Notes: generated by a model from the sequence alone, not told the origin. Shown: positions 18,404 to 28,366, counted from the stretch's first letter. The stretch: DNA of 64,000 nucleotides from Methylophilus sp. (GCA_030696695.1 JAUYRP010000024.1:1-64000), one strand, 5' to 3'. Made by a program: numbers and translations.

Positions 18404-19144
18404 ATGTTAGGAATTATAGGTGGAACAGGCCTCACCGAGCTGGCCAACTTGAATATACACAGGCGTTTAATTGCGCGTACGCCTTATGGTGAACCATCAC
18501 AACCACTGGTATTTGGCGATGTGGATGGTATGGAAGTGGTTTTCTTAGCGCGTCATGGCGGTGGCCACACGATTCCGCCACATGCTGTGAACTATCGCGC
18601 CAATATTTGGGCGTTACAATCGGTTGGTGTATGCGAGTTATTAGCGGTAGCAACAGTCGGCAGTATTCACCTGCAGTTACGCCCGGCAGATATTGTGATT
18701 CCTAATCAGATTATTGATTACACGCATGGACGTAAAAATACATACCACGACGGCATTGAGTTGCCAGTCAAACATATTGATTTTACCGAGCCTTACTCAG
18801 CAGAAATGCGGCAAAAATGTATACGTGCGGCACAAAAAATCAATCAACCGTTGGTTGATGAAGGGGTATATGCTTGCGTGCAGGGACCTCGCCTAGAAAC
18901 AGCCGCAGAAATCAACAAACTAGAGCGTGACGGTGCTACGATAGTTGGCATGACAGGAATGCCTGAAGCCGCGTTGGCAAGAGAGTTAGGCGTTGCCTAT
19001 GCGGCAGTGTGCCCAGTCGCTAATTATGCAGCAGGGCGCGGAGACAGCGTAAACGGCATTCAGTTTGAAGGTGTCATTCCACTACTGAACCAAACCATGC
19101 AAAAAGTGATGCTTTTGATTGAGCAGATTGCGAAAGAGCAGTAA
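18404..19144 (+). CDS. mtnP: S-methyl-5'-thioinosine/thioadenosine phosphorylase
   Basis: Cleaves methylthio-nucleosides formed as by-products of polyamine synthesis, releasing the base for salvage. The 246-residue product has the family start [10 protein letters not shown], the phosphate-binding [24 protein letters not shown], and the NMTGMPEA-like region (here [20 protein letters not shown]). Short proteobacterial members like this are often methylthioinosine phosphorylases; sequence alone does not settle MTA versus MTI preference. The peptide deformylase gene follows five bases later, so the two are probably co-transcribed. Confidence 0.85.
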   Translation: MLGIIGGTGLTELANLNIHRRLIARTPYGEPSQPLVFGDVDGMEVVFLARHGGGHTIPPHAVNYRANIWALQSVGVCELLAVATVGSIHLQLRPADIVIPNQIIDYTHGRKNTYHDGIELPVKHIDFTEPYSAEMRQKCIRAAQKINQPLVDEGVYACVQGPRLETAAEINKLERDGATIVGMTGMPEAALARELGVAYAAVCPVANYAAGRGDSVNGIQFEGVIPLLNQTMQKVMLLIEQIAKEQ

Positions 19145-19149
19145 TTCAA

Positions 19150-19683
19150 ATGACCATTAAAACCGTACTCAAAATGGGCGATCCAATCCTGCTTCAAAAA
19201 GCAGCAGAGGTCACGCGGTTTGATACCCCTGAGCTACATGCGCTGATACAAGATATGCAAGACACCATGGCACACATGAACGGTGCCGGAATTGCCGCGC
19301 CACAAATTGGGCTGAGTTTACGTGTCGTTATTTTTGGGGTTGGGAGTAATCCACGTTATCCAGACGCAGAACAAGTACCATACACCGTGTTAATTAACCC
19401 AACACTACGTCCAATAGGAGATGCGCAAGAAGATGGGTGGGAAGGATGTTTATCTGTACCAGGACTTCGCGGTGTAGTCCCTAGATATGAACGATTACAT
19501 TACACGGGGTTTGATCAGTATGGCAAACCAATTGATCGTCTAGTGTCAGGTTTTCATGCACGGGTGGTGCAACACGAATGCGATCATCTAGATGGTATTT
19601 TGTACCCGATGCGCATCCAAGATTTAACAAAATTTGGTTATACCGATGTACTTTTTCCAAATCAGGATATTCAAGACGATTAA
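19150..19683 (+). CDS. def: Peptide deformylase
   Basis: Removes the formyl group from new proteins, using a metal ion. The three motifs are [10 protein letters not shown] (45-54), EGCLS (Cys100) and QHECDHLDG (His142, Glu143, His146). Length is 177 residues. It follows mtnP by five bases rather than lying beside fmt as in many genomes, so a second deformylase may exist elsewhere. The promoter of the downstream tRNA-Ser overlaps its 3' end. Confidence 0.95.
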   Translation: MTIKTVLKMGDPILLQKAAEVTRFDTPELHALIQDMQDTMAHMNGAGIAAPQIGLSLRVVIFGVGSNPRYPDAEQVPYTVLINPTLRPIGDAQEDGWEGCLSVPGLRGVVPRYERLHYTGFDQYGKPIDRLVSGFHARVVQHECDHLDGILYPMRIQDLTKFGYTDVLFPNQDIQDD

Positions 19684-19697
19684 TTCTTTGCTATAAT
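19670..19697 (+). promoter_or_regulatory. Probable promoter of tRNA-Ser
   Basis: A consensus -10 TATAAT (19692-19697) lies 12 bases before the tRNA. At 16-base spacing upstream is a partial -35, TTCAAG (19670-19675), inside the end of def. Confidence 0.5.
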
Positions 19698-19709
19698 GCT
19701 GACTTTCGC

Positions 19710-19799
19710 GGAAGAGTGGCAGAGCGGTTTAATGCTACAGTCTTGAAAACTGTCGTGGGTTCACGCCCACCGTGAGTTCGAATCTCACCTCTTCCGCCA
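19710..19799 (+). tRNA. tRNA-Ser (TGA)
   Basis: Class II cloverleaf of 90 bases: acceptor GGAAGAG paired with CTCTTCC, anticodon stem ACAGT/ACTGT around CTTGAAA (anticodon TGA), a long variable arm (CGTGGGTTCACGCCCACCG), and a T arm with GTTCGAATC. The discriminator is G and the CCA end is encoded (19797-19799). Confidence 0.96.
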
Positions 19800-19809
19800 A
19801 ATGATTTTG

Positions 19810-19835
19810 ATGCCGCTTTTAGTTAGCGGCATTTT
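19810..19835 (+). terminator. Intrinsic terminator after tRNA-Ser
   Basis: Perfect 8-base stem ATGCCGCT / AGCGGCAT with a 7-base loop and TTTT at the end, just downstream of the tRNA. Confidence 0.75.
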
Positions 19836-19867
19836 CATTTAATGCATTACTTAATTAAGGAAGTCAT

Positions 19868-20143
19868 ATGAGTCAAATTATTATTGATCACAATCCATCA
19901 CAAGAGAAATTGAAAGAATTAGGCGTTTCTAGCTGGTCTATTTGGGATTGCGAACCTTCAAAATTCCCACTCGATTTCAGCATGACTGAAAGTGCTTATG
20001 TATTAGAAGGCGAATTCCACGTGACACCTCAAGGTGGCGAAAAAGTGGTCATCAAAGCAGGTGATTTTGTTGTGTTCCCTAAAGGTTTGAAATCTCAGTG
20101 GGAAGTGGTTAAAACATTGAAAAAACATTACAAACATTCATAA
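19868..20143 (+). CDS. Small cupin-fold protein (DUF861-like), copy 1
   Basis: Function unknown. The 91-residue single-domain protein has the spacing of a small cupin barrel, with TESAYVLEGEFHVTP in place of motif 1 and KAGDFVVFPKGLKSQW as motif 2. The usual HxH metal ligands are absent; Glu and Tyr occupy the region, as in the DUF861/EutQ-like group. It ends with LKKHY, which recurs in the next gene. It is preceded by AAGGAAG and followed by its own terminator, so the two cupin genes are separate units. Confidence 0.8.
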   Translation: MSQIIIDHNPSQEKLKELGVSSWSIWDCEPSKFPLDFSMTESAYVLEGEFHVTPQGGEKVVIKAGDFVVFPKGLKSQWEVVKTLKKHYKHS

Positions 20144-20170
20144 ACTTTTCTGAATGAAATGTATAAAATA

Positions 20171-20195
20171 AGCCTTGAGTCATCAAGGCTTTTTT
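20171..20195 (+). terminator. Intrinsic terminator between the two cupin genes
   Basis: Perfect 8-base stem AGCCTTGA / TCAAGGCT with a 4-base loop, followed by further T residues. Confidence 0.88.
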
Positions 20196-20232
20196 ATTTC
20201 TATTTTTTGAAGTGCAGTGAGAGGAGCAAATC

Positions 20233-20505
20233 ATGGCAACAATACATGTAGAAAAACCAGATCAAGCCAAGTTGGATGCTTTGGGCGTCTCGCGCTGGCC
20301 TACATGGTCCAAAGAAGTCTCTACCTTTCCTTGGTCTTATCAGTCGACAGAAATTGCTTATATTCTAGAGGGTGAAGTCACCGTTACGCCAAAGTTTGGG
20401 GCTGTCGTAACCTTTGGTGCAGGTGACTTAGTAACCTTTGAATCGGGCTTGGAGTGTACTTGGCAGGTGAAAAAATCACTCAAAAAACATTACCATTTCG
20501 ATTGA
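20233..20505 (+). CDS. Small cupin-fold protein (DUF861-like), copy 2
   Basis: Paralogue of the preceding gene. The shared positions run the whole length: L-G-V-S-x-W, S-x-F-P, T-E-x-A-Y-x-L-E-G-E, V-T-P, A-G-D-x-V-x-F, G-L and the final L-K-K-H-Y. The 90 residues again lack the HxH cupin metal ligands. It has a good ribosome site (GAGAGGAG). It is convergent to glnD. A tandem duplication is the simplest explanation; whether the two pair as a heterodimer is unknown. Confidence 0.78.
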   Translation: MATIHVEKPDQAKLDALGVSRWPTWSKEVSTFPWSYQSTEIAYILEGEVTVTPKFGAVVTFGAGDLVTFESGLECTWQVKKSLKKHYHFD

Positions 20506-20543
20506 TTCCAACAGGCTATCAGTGTTCCTGCCACACAGAATAT

Positions 20544-23102
20544 TTATAGTTTCGAAAATACGGATTCTAATTTATTAATTTCTTCGGGTACTAGCTTTTT
20601 TCCTTGCCTAGAAGTAATTAAGAAGCAGTCTTCTACTCGGTTGCCTAATGTGTTGATTTTGGCGTTATGTAATTCTATATGGCAGGCTAAGAAAGCTTGT
20701 GCCATCTCAGCCAGCAAGCCGGGTCTGTCATTCGCAATAATTTCTAATTGATGATATTGACTGTGAGGCACTGTCGAGATATCAACCTGAGTTTTGATTG
20801 GCATATGCTTGACTTGACGATTCATTCTGCCTTGAATCGGTTTTTCTAAGCTTGCATTCTCAATCAACTCTTGCGTAAGTATGGTTTCAATATGTTTTAA
20901 CAATCCACTGTAACTTACTTGTTTAGTGGATTGTTCTAAAATGATAAAACTATCTAAAACATAACCATGTTTTGTCGTAAAAATTTTAGCCTGTGCGATG
21001 TTGTAGTGCATGTTGTCAAAGAATTGGCAGATACGCGCAAAAATATCATTCCGGTCCTTGGCGTAAATCATGACTTGGATGCCGTCACCTTTAGGGCTTA
21101 GTCTTGCACGTACGATTGGAGCAGATGCGTTTTGATGAGGCATTAATAAACGGCTTTGCCATGCAATTTCATCACTGTCAAACCTAACAAAATAATGCTC
21201 GCCAAACGCTTGCCAGAGCGGAGTAGTGGACTTTTGCTCCAAACCAAAACTCGCTAATTTCTTTGCAACCTCTTGCTTGCGAATTTCAATTTGGGTTGTA
21301 ACATCAATATGTTCTGCACGCAGCACGTTCAATGTTGAAAAGTACAAGCTCTCTAACAGTCTTGCTTTCCAAGCATTCCAAACAGCGGGGCTGGTCCCAC
21401 GTATGTCTGCTACCGTAAGAAGATACAAAGCGGTGAGTCTGTATTCGTCTTGCACTAGTTCAGCAAATTGGTTGATCACTTCGGGGTCAGACAAATCAAA
21501 TTTTTGCGCTGTGCTCGACATTTTTAAGTGGGACTGTACCAACCATGCAACCAATTCTGTCTCTGCTTTGACCAACCCGTGTAATTTACAGAAGCGTCTG
21601 GCATCGATGGTACCTAAGTCAGAGTGGTCACCACCACGCCCTTTGGCAATGTCGTGAAATATTGCAGCAAGGTATAACAAATAAGATTTATCAAAATTTG
21701 CGAATAACTTGCTACACAAAGGAAATTCGTGCGCGAGTTCAGGTTTAGCAAAGCGACGTAAGTTGCGCAATACGTTGAGTGTATGTTCATCCACGGTGTA
21801 CACGTGGAATAAATCGTGCTGCATTTGACCAATAATCTTACCAAACACTGGGATGTATTGGCCTAAAACACCATAGCGATTCATATTACGCAGCGCGCGG
21901 TTAACGCCATCGGGTTGAGACAATATTTCTAAAAACAACCCTTTGTGCTCGCTAGATTGGCGAAAATCATGGTTGATGGATTTTTTTACACGTTGCAGTT
22001 CACGTATCAAATCGGCACTGAAACCTTGAATTTCTGGATGTTTTTGAAGTAATAGAAAGCTTTCTAGTATGGCCGCAGGTCGTAATTGAAAAATATGTGC
22101 GATGTTGGCGTGAAGTAGGCCTTGTTGTACAAAAAAATGCTTATCGATTGGCGCTGCTTGCTGCTCTATAGCCAGATTGGCTTGGAACGTTTTAAGTAAA
22201 ATTTCATTCATGAGACTAATGAAATTCACGCTCTGATAATAACGGTGCATCAGTTGTTCACTCGCCCGTTTGTTCGGTGTGGTGACAAATCCCAAGTCTG
22301 CTGCTAACTCGTTCTGAAAGTCGAAAAGTAAACGGTCTTCTCTGCGTTTGGCGAGATAGTGTAAGCGCACGCGCAAGGTTTGTAAGTGTTCCTCATGTCG
22401 TTTAATTTGACGGAGTTCTTTGTCAGTAATGATGCTGTTTTTACGAAGATCTGACCATGTTTTACCGAGCTTCTGACTTTGCGCAATCCACAAAATCATA
22501 TGTAAATCTCTTAAGCCCCCAGGGCTTTCCTTGAGATTTGGCTCTAGGTTATAAGCGGTATCATTAAATTTCGCATGCCTGTTTTGCTGCTCTTTGAGCT
22601 TTTTTGCTAAGAATGAGGGCGCATCCAATTGGTCTTGTATGGCTTCGTAGAATGCATTAAATATTGATTTTTGACCGACAATTAAGCGTGATTCTATTAA
22701 GTTGGTGAGCGTGGTCACATCACTTTCCGCTTCGTATAGACACTCGCTGTAGGTGCGCACACTGTGACCAACATTCAGACCAATATCCCATAGTACACCT
22801 ACAAGGCTCTCAATCTTTGATGCGTGATTGTCTTGTAGTTGGTCTGGCATCAAAATGAGCAGGTCAATGTCAGAATAGGGGAATAAAGTCTGGCGTCCAT
22901 ATCCACCCACCGCGATCAAGCAAATATTTTGATGAATTTCACATTGTTGCCAAATATCCTTAAGAAGGCTATCAATGCTTAGGCTTAAGTCTTTAAGCAA
23001 GCGAGCAGTATTTTTAGAAGCAAAAAATCCGGCTTCTAGGGCGCTGTGTTTTGCCTTCAGCGTTTCACGCCAATCTGATATTGCCTGCTTAATAATCGAC
23101 AT
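20544..23102 (-). CDS. glnD: [Protein-PII] uridylyltransferase GlnD
   Basis: Bifunctional nitrogen sensor that uridylylates and deuridylylates PII according to glutamine. The 852 residues run nucleotidyltransferase domain (GGYGRQTLFPYSDIDLLIL), central helical region (KESPGGLRDLHMILW), HD hydrolase domain (AAIFHDIAKGRGGDHSDLG), and two ACT domains at the C-terminus (the last includes IANDRPGLLAEMAQAF). The start codon directly follows the map stop with no bases between, so the two genes are translationally linked. Length and domain order are complete. Confidence 0.96.
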   Translation of the reverse strand: MSIIKQAISDWRETLKAKHSALEAGFFASKNTARLLKDLSLSIDSLLKDIWQQCEIHQNICLIAVGGYGRQTLFPYSDIDLLILMPDQLQDNHASKIESLVGVLWDIGLNVGHSVRTYSECLYEAESDVTTLTNLIESRLIVGQKSIFNAFYEAIQDQLDAPSFLAKKLKEQQNRHAKFNDTAYNLEPNLKESPGGLRDLHMILWIAQSQKLGKTWSDLRKNSIITDKELRQIKRHEEHLQTLRVRLHYLAKRREDRLLFDFQNELAADLGFVTTPNKRASEQLMHRYYQSVNFISLMNEILLKTFQANLAIEQQAAPIDKHFFVQQGLLHANIAHIFQLRPAAILESFLLLQKHPEIQGFSADLIRELQRVKKSINHDFRQSSEHKGLFLEILSQPDGVNRALRNMNRYGVLGQYIPVFGKIIGQMQHDLFHVYTVDEHTLNVLRNLRRFAKPELAHEFPLCSKLFANFDKSYLLYLAAIFHDIAKGRGGDHSDLGTIDARRFCKLHGLVKAETELVAWLVQSHLKMSSTAQKFDLSDPEVINQFAELVQDEYRLTALYLLTVADIRGTSPAVWNAWKARLLESLYFSTLNVLRAEHIDVTTQIEIRKQEVAKKLASFGLEQKSTTPLWQAFGEHYFVRFDSDEIAWQSRLLMPHQNASAPIVRARLSPKGDGIQVMIYAKDRNDIFARICQFFDNMHYNIAQAKIFTTKHGYVLDSFIILEQSTKQVSYSGLLKHIETILTQELIENASLEKPIQGRMNRQVKHMPIKTQVDISTVPHSQYHQLEIIANDRPGLLAEMAQAFLACHIELHNAKINTLGNRVEDCFLITSRQGKKLVPEEINKLESVFSKL

Positions 23103-23900
23103 TTAGACGGGTAGTGGGCAAGGAGGGGTGCCGCTCGAAACGGTCATGACCTCATAACCCGTATCTGTGACGAGTACGGTGTGCTCCCATTGCGCTGATA
23201 AACTGCGGTCTTTGGTTACAATCGTCCAGCCATCTGGCATTTGTTTAATCTCTCGTTTACCTGCATTGATCATGGGTTCAATGGTGAAAATCATGCCAGC
23301 TTGTAACTTAAGTCCTTGTCCAGGGCGACCATAGTGTAAGACTTGTGGTTCAGTGTGGAATTTTTTACCAATGCCGTGTCCGCAAAACTCACGTACGATG
23401 CTGTATCCATTTTTTTCTGCAAAGCTTTGGATAGCGTATCCTATGTCACCCAGTGTTGCATTGGGCTTGACTTGTTGTATGCCCAGCCACATCGCCTGAT
23501 AAGTCAAATCGCACAAGCGCTTAGCTTGAATAGAGGTTTCACCTACTTGAAACATGCGACTGGTATCGCCGTGGTAGCCATTTTTAATGACAGTGATATC
23601 AATATTGACGATATCACCATTTTTGAGCACTTTATCACCTGGTACGCCGTGGCAAATTTGATGGTTAACAGAAGTACATATAGATTTAGGATAGGGTGTG
23701 TGACCATCCGGTGCATAGTTCAGTGGCGCAGGAATGGCTTGCTGTACGTTCACAATATAATCATGGCAAAGTTGATCCAATTTATCCGTAGTCACGCCAT
23801 GTACTACATAAGGGGTGATGTAGTCTAAAACTTCGGAGGCAAGTCTGCCTGCAATGCGCATTTGCGCTATATCTTCTGCGTTGTTGATGGTAATGGCCAT
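23103..23900 (-). CDS. map: Methionine aminopeptidase type I
   Basis: Removes the initiator methionine. The five metal ligands are recognisable as Asp in NIDITV, Asp in YHGDTSRMF, His in CGHGIG, Glu in FTIEPMI and Glu in SAQWEHTVLV. Length is 265 residues. It reads away from the rpsB cluster, as in many proteobacteria, but an HDOD gene has come between map and rpsB. It is co-transcribed with glnD. Confidence 0.97.
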   Translation of the reverse strand: MAITINNAEDIAQMRIAGRLASEVLDYITPYVVHGVTTDKLDQLCHDYIVNVQQAIPAPLNYAPDGHTPYPKSICTSVNHQICHGVPGDKVLKNGDIVNIDITVIKNGYHGDTSRMFQVGETSIQAKRLCDLTYQAMWLGIQQVKPNATLGDIGYAIQSFAEKNGYSIVREFCGHGIGKKFHTEPQVLHYGRPGQGLKLQAGMIFTIEPMINAGKREIKQMPDGWTIVTKDRSLSAQWEHTVLVTDTGYEVMTVSSGTPPCPLPV

Positions 23901-23995
23901 GAATATTGATATGAACTCTAGAAAGTGTGCTTATTCTAGCACAGGGTATTGCCTAATTTAGCTGGCGTAACATCAAAACTAGGCTTAGTTCAACG

Positions 23996-24018
23996 CTTGA
24001 AAAGAAAGGCTTTTCAAG
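23996..24018. repeat. 9-base perfect stem-loop in the map/HDOD divergent region
   Basis: CTTGAAAAG and its reverse complement CTTTTCAAG around a 5-base loop. A second pair, AAGGGCTT (24017-24024) and AAGCCCTT (24062-24069), could pair over the leader of the HDOD gene and ends next to its AGGAGA ribosome site (from 24072). Confidence 0.5.
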
Positions 24019-24082
24019 GGCTTATTCACGGATTGATTTGCAAATGTATGCGTTATGCTTAAAGCCCTTATAGGAGAATTGT

Positions 24083-24922
24083 ATGATGGATTTGGCACAG
24101 GTTAGCGCATCGCAAGATGTAAGGGCTTGGGTAAAGTTCTTGAAGACTGCAGATATTCCGGTTTTGAAGCAAACGGCGCGTGAAATTAGTCGGCTAAAAG
24201 AAGACGAGGATAATGTCAGTGCGCGTGATATCACCATGGCGGTGCTCAATGACCCTATGATGGTATTTAAGGTGCTCACTTATGCGCAAATGCATAAAGG
24301 CAGAAACCAACTCCAAGACTTGGCGCAAGTAGAGCAGGCGTTATTGATGATGGGGACTTCAACATTTTTTAATCAGATTCCACCGAGCCCCATCGTTGAA
24401 GATCTGTTAAGTCCACACTTGGCAAGATTGATGGATTTACTCAAGTTAATCGTACGTGCGCACCGTGCATCGCGTTACGCTGCTGAGTTTGCAGCCCATC
24501 TCATGGATTTGCATGCAGAGGAAGTGCGTGTTGCTGCGCTGTTGCATGATTTGTCTGAAATGCTGATGTGGTGCTTTGCCTCAGATAAAATGAGTGAAAT
24601 CGCAAAACTACAGCATGCTGACAGCACATTACGTAGTAAAGCTGCACAAGAACAAGTGTTGGGTTTTAAGATAACCGATTTGCAAAATGAACTGATCCAG
24701 GTGTTTCAGTTGCCGCCGCTACTAGCGCAACTGATGGAAGATGAGTCTTCAGAGTCGCAACGCGTGAAAAATGTCAGAATAGCAGTCAATCTTGCGCGCC
24801 ATTCGGCCAATGGCTGGGATAATGCAGCGCTGCCAGATGACTATCGTGATGTGGCTTCTTTATTGCATGTGGATGTGGACCGCGCTATGCATATTATTGG
24901 CGTCCCCAAAACAGAGGGTTAG
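24083..24922 (+). CDS. HDOD-domain protein
   Basis: HDOD proteins are HD-like helical domains of signalling pathways, usually without catalytic activity (family knowledge). The 279-residue product has the N-terminal helix set with LNDPMMVFKVLTYA and an EQALLMMGTSTFF segment matching the HDOD pattern. RVAALLHDLSEMLMW retains a lone H-D pair. No linked GGDEF, EAL or receiver domain is present. It starts ATGATG after AGGAGA and lies between map and rpsB. Its partner is unknown. Confidence 0.75.
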   Translation: MMDLAQVSASQDVRAWVKFLKTADIPVLKQTAREISRLKEDEDNVSARDITMAVLNDPMMVFKVLTYAQMHKGRNQLQDLAQVEQALLMMGTSTFFNQIPPSPIVEDLLSPHLARLMDLLKLIVRAHRASRYAAEFAAHLMDLHAEEVRVAALLHDLSEMLMWCFASDKMSEIAKLQHADSTLRSKAAQEQVLGFKITDLQNELIQVFQLPPLLAQLMEDESSESQRVKNVRIAVNLARHSANGWDNAALPDDYRDVASLLHVDVDRAMHIIGVPKTEG

Positions 24923-25115
24923 TCTCCATATATTCACTAGCAAATTCAATTGCTTAGTGGTATCATTACGCCTTGGCATTTCTTTAGGAATGTATTTTTA
25001 AATCTACACACAACCTAGTCTAGGGTGCTTTCTATAGTCAAAAGTTTTCAACTTGTTGATTGTAAAGTGTTTTTAGTGTTGTGTGAATTCATAACCCTTT
25101 GAGAGCGAGAAAAGT

Positions 25116-25865
25116 ATGTCAGTAACTATGCGTCAAATGTTAGAGGCCGGTGTTCACTTTGGCCATCAAACCCGTTATTGGAACCCAAAAATGGCAGAGT
25201 ACATTTTTGGTGATCGTAACAAAATCCATATTGTAAACCTTGAAAAAACATTGCCAATGTTTGAAGATGCGTTGAAATACGTACGCACATTAGCAGCAAA
25301 CAAGGGTCGTATTTTATTTGTAGGTACAAAACGTCAAGCGCGCGATATCGTTAAAGAAGAAGCGGCGCGTGCAGGTTGTGCTTATGTGAATCACCGTTGG
25401 TTAGGCGGTATGCTCACTAACTTCAAAACAGTGAAGCAGTCAATTAAACGTTTGCACGATTATGAAACAATGCTGCAAGACGGTGCTTTAGAAAAATTTG
25501 GTAAAAAAGAAGCATTAGGCTACAAACGTGAAGTTGAGAAGCTAGAGCGTTCTATTGGTGGCATTAAAGAAATGGGTGGTTTGCCAGACGCTATTTTCAT
25601 TATTGACGTGGGCCATGAGAGTGGTGCGATTACTGAAGCACAAAAATTAGGCATCCCAGTCATTGGTGTTGTTGATACCAACAACTCACCAGATGGCGTG
25701 ACCTATGTCATTCCTGGTAACGATGACTCAAGTCGTGCGATTCGTTTATACGCACGTGGTATTGCAGATGCGGTACTAGAAGGCCGTGCTAACGCGATTA
25801 CTGAGATCATCAAATCAGCAAAAGAAGAAGAGTTTGTAGAAGTAGCTGAAGTCGCAGCAGAGTAA
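25116..25865 (+). CDS. rpsB: 30S ribosomal protein S2
   Basis: Bridges head and body of the small subunit. The 249-residue product shows [43 protein letters not shown] and the C-terminal [27 protein letters not shown] 193-base leader precedes it; a bulged hairpin at 24935-24959 is all that could be seen, and no known S2 leader element was recognised. It heads the rpsB-tsf-pyrH-frr group. Confidence 0.98.
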   Translation: MSVTMRQMLEAGVHFGHQTRYWNPKMAEYIFGDRNKIHIVNLEKTLPMFEDALKYVRTLAANKGRILFVGTKRQARDIVKEEAARAGCAYVNHRWLGGMLTNFKTVKQSIKRLHDYETMLQDGALEKFGKKEALGYKREVEKLERSIGGIKEMGGLPDAIFIIDVGHESGAITEAQKLGIPVIGVVDTNNSPDGVTYVIPGNDDSSRAIRLYARGIADAVLEGRANAITEIIKSAKEEEFVEVAEVAAE

Positions 25866-25877
25866 TGGTTTTTTAAT

Positions 25878-25902
25878 AAAAAGGGGCGCATAGCCCCTTT
25901 TT
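25878..25902 (+). terminator. Terminator or attenuator between rpsB and tsf
   Basis: Inverted repeat AAAAAGGGGC / GCCCCTTTTT with a 5-base loop. It lies between two genes normally co-transcribed, so it may act as a partial terminator lowering tsf relative to rpsB. Confidence 0.75.
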
Positions 25903-25946
25903 CTATTACCAAATATTGAATTTATACATTAGGTTAGGAGTTTAAG

Positions 25947-26822
25947 ATGGCTGAAATTACCGCAGGGATGGTTAAAGAGTTACGTGAGCGTACAGATGCG
26001 CCAATGATGGACTGTAAAAAAGCATTGACAGAAGCTGAAGGCGATATGACGCGCGCGGAAGAGATTTTGCGTGTACGTTTTGGTAACAAAGCAAGCAAGG
26101 CGGCAGGCCGTGTGGCGGCTGAGGGCACCGTGGGAATCAGTATTAGTGCGGATGGAAAAACAGGCACTTTGATTGAAGTGAACTCAGAAACAGACTTCTG
26201 CGCAAAAAATGAAGATTTCCTAGAATATGTGTCAGAACTAGCGCAAGTGGTCAATGCCAATAGCCCTGCTGATATTGAAGCTGTTGCGGCGTTGCCTATG
26301 CGTGGCGCTACAGCAGAAGAAGCGCGTGCACAGTTGGTTGGTAAGATTGGTGAGAACATCACGCCACGCCGTTTTGTACGTACAGATGCGCAAGGTAAAT
26401 TAGTGAGCTACGTGCATGGCAGCAAAATAGGCGTGTTGGTAGATTTAGTCGGCGGTGATGAGGCTTTGGGCAAAGATATTGCGATGCATATCGCGGCAGC
26501 TAAGCCTAAATCTTTGGATGCATCTGGTGTAGATGCGTCATTGATTGAAACTGAGCGTCGTGTTGCGATTGAAAAAGCAAAAGAAGCAGGCAAGCCAGAA
26601 GCGATGTTGGAAAAAATTGCGGATGGTACTGTGCAGAAATTCCTAAAAGAAGTTACTTTATTGAGTCAAACCTTTGTTAAGGATGACAAAATGACGATAG
26701 AGCAATTGTTGAAATCAAGAAATGCGTCTGTGGCGTCATTTAGTATGTTCACAGTTGGAGAAGGCATTGAGAAAGCGGTTGTAGATTATGCTGCAGAAGT
26801 TGCAGCTGCTGCAAAAGTATAA
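25947..26822 (+). CDS. tsf: Elongation factor Ts
   Basis: Nucleotide-exchange factor for EF-Tu. The N-terminal UBA-like part with [19 protein letters not shown] and the core [11 protein letters not shown] are diagnostic. Length is 291 residues. The ribosome site GGTTAGGAG precedes the ATG. It is followed by a strong terminator, so pyrH probably has its own promoter in the 168-base gap. Confidence 0.98.
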   Translation: MAEITAGMVKELRERTDAPMMDCKKALTEAEGDMTRAEEILRVRFGNKASKAAGRVAAEGTVGISISADGKTGTLIEVNSETDFCAKNEDFLEYVSELAQVVNANSPADIEAVAALPMRGATAEEARAQLVGKIGENITPRRFVRTDAQGKLVSYVHGSKIGVLVDLVGGDEALGKDIAMHIAAAKPKSLDASGVDASLIETERRVAIEKAKEAGKPEAMLEKIADGTVQKFLKEVTLLSQTFVKDDKMTIEQLLKSRNASVASFSMFTVGEGIEKAVVDYAAEVAAAAKV

Positions 26823-26865
26823 ATAATATACCTCTCGAATATGCTGCCCTGAGCAGCCAAAAACT

Positions 26866-26901
26866 AAGTGAGTTTAATCTTGATTAAGCTCACTTTTTTT
26901 T
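26866..26901 (+). terminator. Intrinsic terminator after tsf
   Basis: A long stem, AAGTGAGTTTAATC against GATTAAGCTCACTT with one mismatch and a 2-base loop, followed by a long T run. Confidence 0.88.
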
Positions 26902-26990
26902 GGCTAAAACGCAGCTAATTTGCCTTAAAAGTTTAGGCAAACAATGTGGTTTGTGATTAAATAAGCAAAATTTAAAATATAAGGAATAAT

Positions 26991-27707
26991 ATGGATACAC
27001 CTGCCTTTAAGCGCATTCTTCTTAAACTATCAGGCGAAGCTTTGATGGGGGATGACGCTTATGGTATCAATCGCGGAACGATTACTGCGATTGTTGCGCA
27101 GGTGAAAGAAGTGGTCGATTTGGGTGTGGAGGTCGGCATAGTGATTGGTGGCGGTAATATCTTTCGCGGCGTTGCACCTGCGGCCAGCGGTATGGACAGA
27201 GCAACCGCCGATTACATGGGTATGCTTGCCACAGTAATGAATGCGATGGCTTTGCAAGATGCGATGAAACATGCAGGCATTCCAGCACGTGTGCAAAGTG
27301 CACTCAATATTGAAGCAGTGGCGGAGCCTTATATTCGCGGTAAAGCGATTCGCTATTTGGAGGAGGGGCGTGTAGTCATTTTTGGTGCAGGCACTGGAAA
27401 TCCATTCTTCACTACAGATACAGCTGCAGCCTTACGCGGTGTGGAGATTGATGCTGAAATTGTACTGAAAGCCACTAAGGTCGATGGTATTTATACAGAT
27501 GATCCAAAGAAGAACCCAAATGCCACGCGCTATGAAACGGTGACATTTGATGAGGCGATTCAGAAAAATCTAAAAGTGATGGACGCCACGGCATTAACAC
27601 TATGCCGTGACCAAAAAATGCCGATTTCAGTGTTTAGTATTTTTAAACCAGGTGCTTTGAAGCGCGTGGTAATGGGTGAAAATGAAGGTACACGCGTCGT
27701 ACTATAA
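26991..27707 (+). CDS. pyrH: UMP kinase
   Basis: Phosphorylates UMP to UDP; bacterial members are amino-acid-kinase-fold hexamers. Motifs are [13 protein letters not shown] at the N-terminus, [11 protein letters not shown], and the [16 protein letters not shown] segment. Length is 238 residues. It begins ATG after AAGGAAT. It lies between tsf and frr, the conserved order. Confidence 0.97.
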   Translation: MDTPAFKRILLKLSGEALMGDDAYGINRGTITAIVAQVKEVVDLGVEVGIVIGGGNIFRGVAPAASGMDRATADYMGMLATVMNAMALQDAMKHAGIPARVQSALNIEAVAEPYIRGKAIRYLEEGRVVIFGAGTGNPFFTTDTAAALRGVEIDAEIVLKATKVDGIYTDDPKKNPNATRYETVTFDEAIQKNLKVMDATALTLCRDQKMPISVFSIFKPGALKRVVMGENEGTRVVL

Positions 27708-27746
27708 TGCGAAGCAGTGCTTTAAGAAAATTGTTGGAGTAAAGAC

Positions 27747-28304
27747 ATGTTAGAAGACGTAAAAAAATCAGCTGAACAGAAAATGCATAAGTCAATCGAA
27801 GCGTTGAAAAATGACCTGGCTAAAGTGCGCACTGGGCGTGCTCATACGGGTTTATTAGACCACGTGATGGTGGAATATTATGGCTCTATGGTGGCTGTCA
27901 ACCAAGTTGCCAATGTGAATTTAGGTGATGCACGCACCATCAATGTGCAGCCTTACGAAAAAAACATGATTGCTAAGGTGGAGAAAGCAATTCGTGATTG
28001 TGATTTGGGACTAAATCCAGCCACCAATGGCGATGTGATTCGTGTACCAATGCCTATGCTGACAGAAGAGCGTCGCCGTGATTTGACTAAAATTGTACGT
28101 ACAGAAGGTGAAAATGCCAAAGTGGCTATTCGTAATGTGCGTCGTGACGCAAATGATGCGTTGAAGAAATTAGTGAAAGACAAAGCAATTTCAGAAGATG
28201 ATGAACGTCGTGGTCAAGACGAAGTGCAAAAAATGACTGATAAAGCAGTGGCAGAGGTTGATAAACTGCTACAAGTAAAAGAAGCAGATTTAATGGCAGT
28301 ATAG
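27747..28304 (+). CDS. frr: Ribosome recycling factor
   Basis: Splits post-termination ribosomes together with EF-G. The 185-residue product has the family pattern [44 protein letters not shown] and [21 protein letters not shown] ribosome site precedes the ATG, 39 bases after pyrH. Confidence 0.98.
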   Translation: MLEDVKKSAEQKMHKSIEALKNDLAKVRTGRAHTGLLDHVMVEYYGSMVAVNQVANVNLGDARTINVQPYEKNMIAKVEKAIRDCDLGLNPATNGDVIRVPMPMLTEERRRDLTKIVRTEGENAKVAIRNVRRDANDALKKLVKDKAISEDDERRGQDEVQKMTDKAVAEVDKLLQVKEADLMAV

Positions 28305-28366
28305 TTTTAGTGTCGACTCGATATATTTTGCGCAGCATTTAGTTAATCCAACGTAAGGTCAATGAA

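Noticed and set aside
19810-20195. Cupin genes as ureidoglycine aminohydrolase or EutQ
   Set aside because: Only fold-level resemblance; no ethanolamine or purine degradation genes are nearby, so no function was assigned.
23343-23828. 161-residue frame antisense to map
   Set aside because: Shadow of the conserved methionine aminopeptidase metal-binding region.
24923-25115. Ribosomal S2 leader RNA element
   Set aside because: The leader is long and has a bulged hairpin at 24935-24959, but no known S2 leader structure could be matched by eye.
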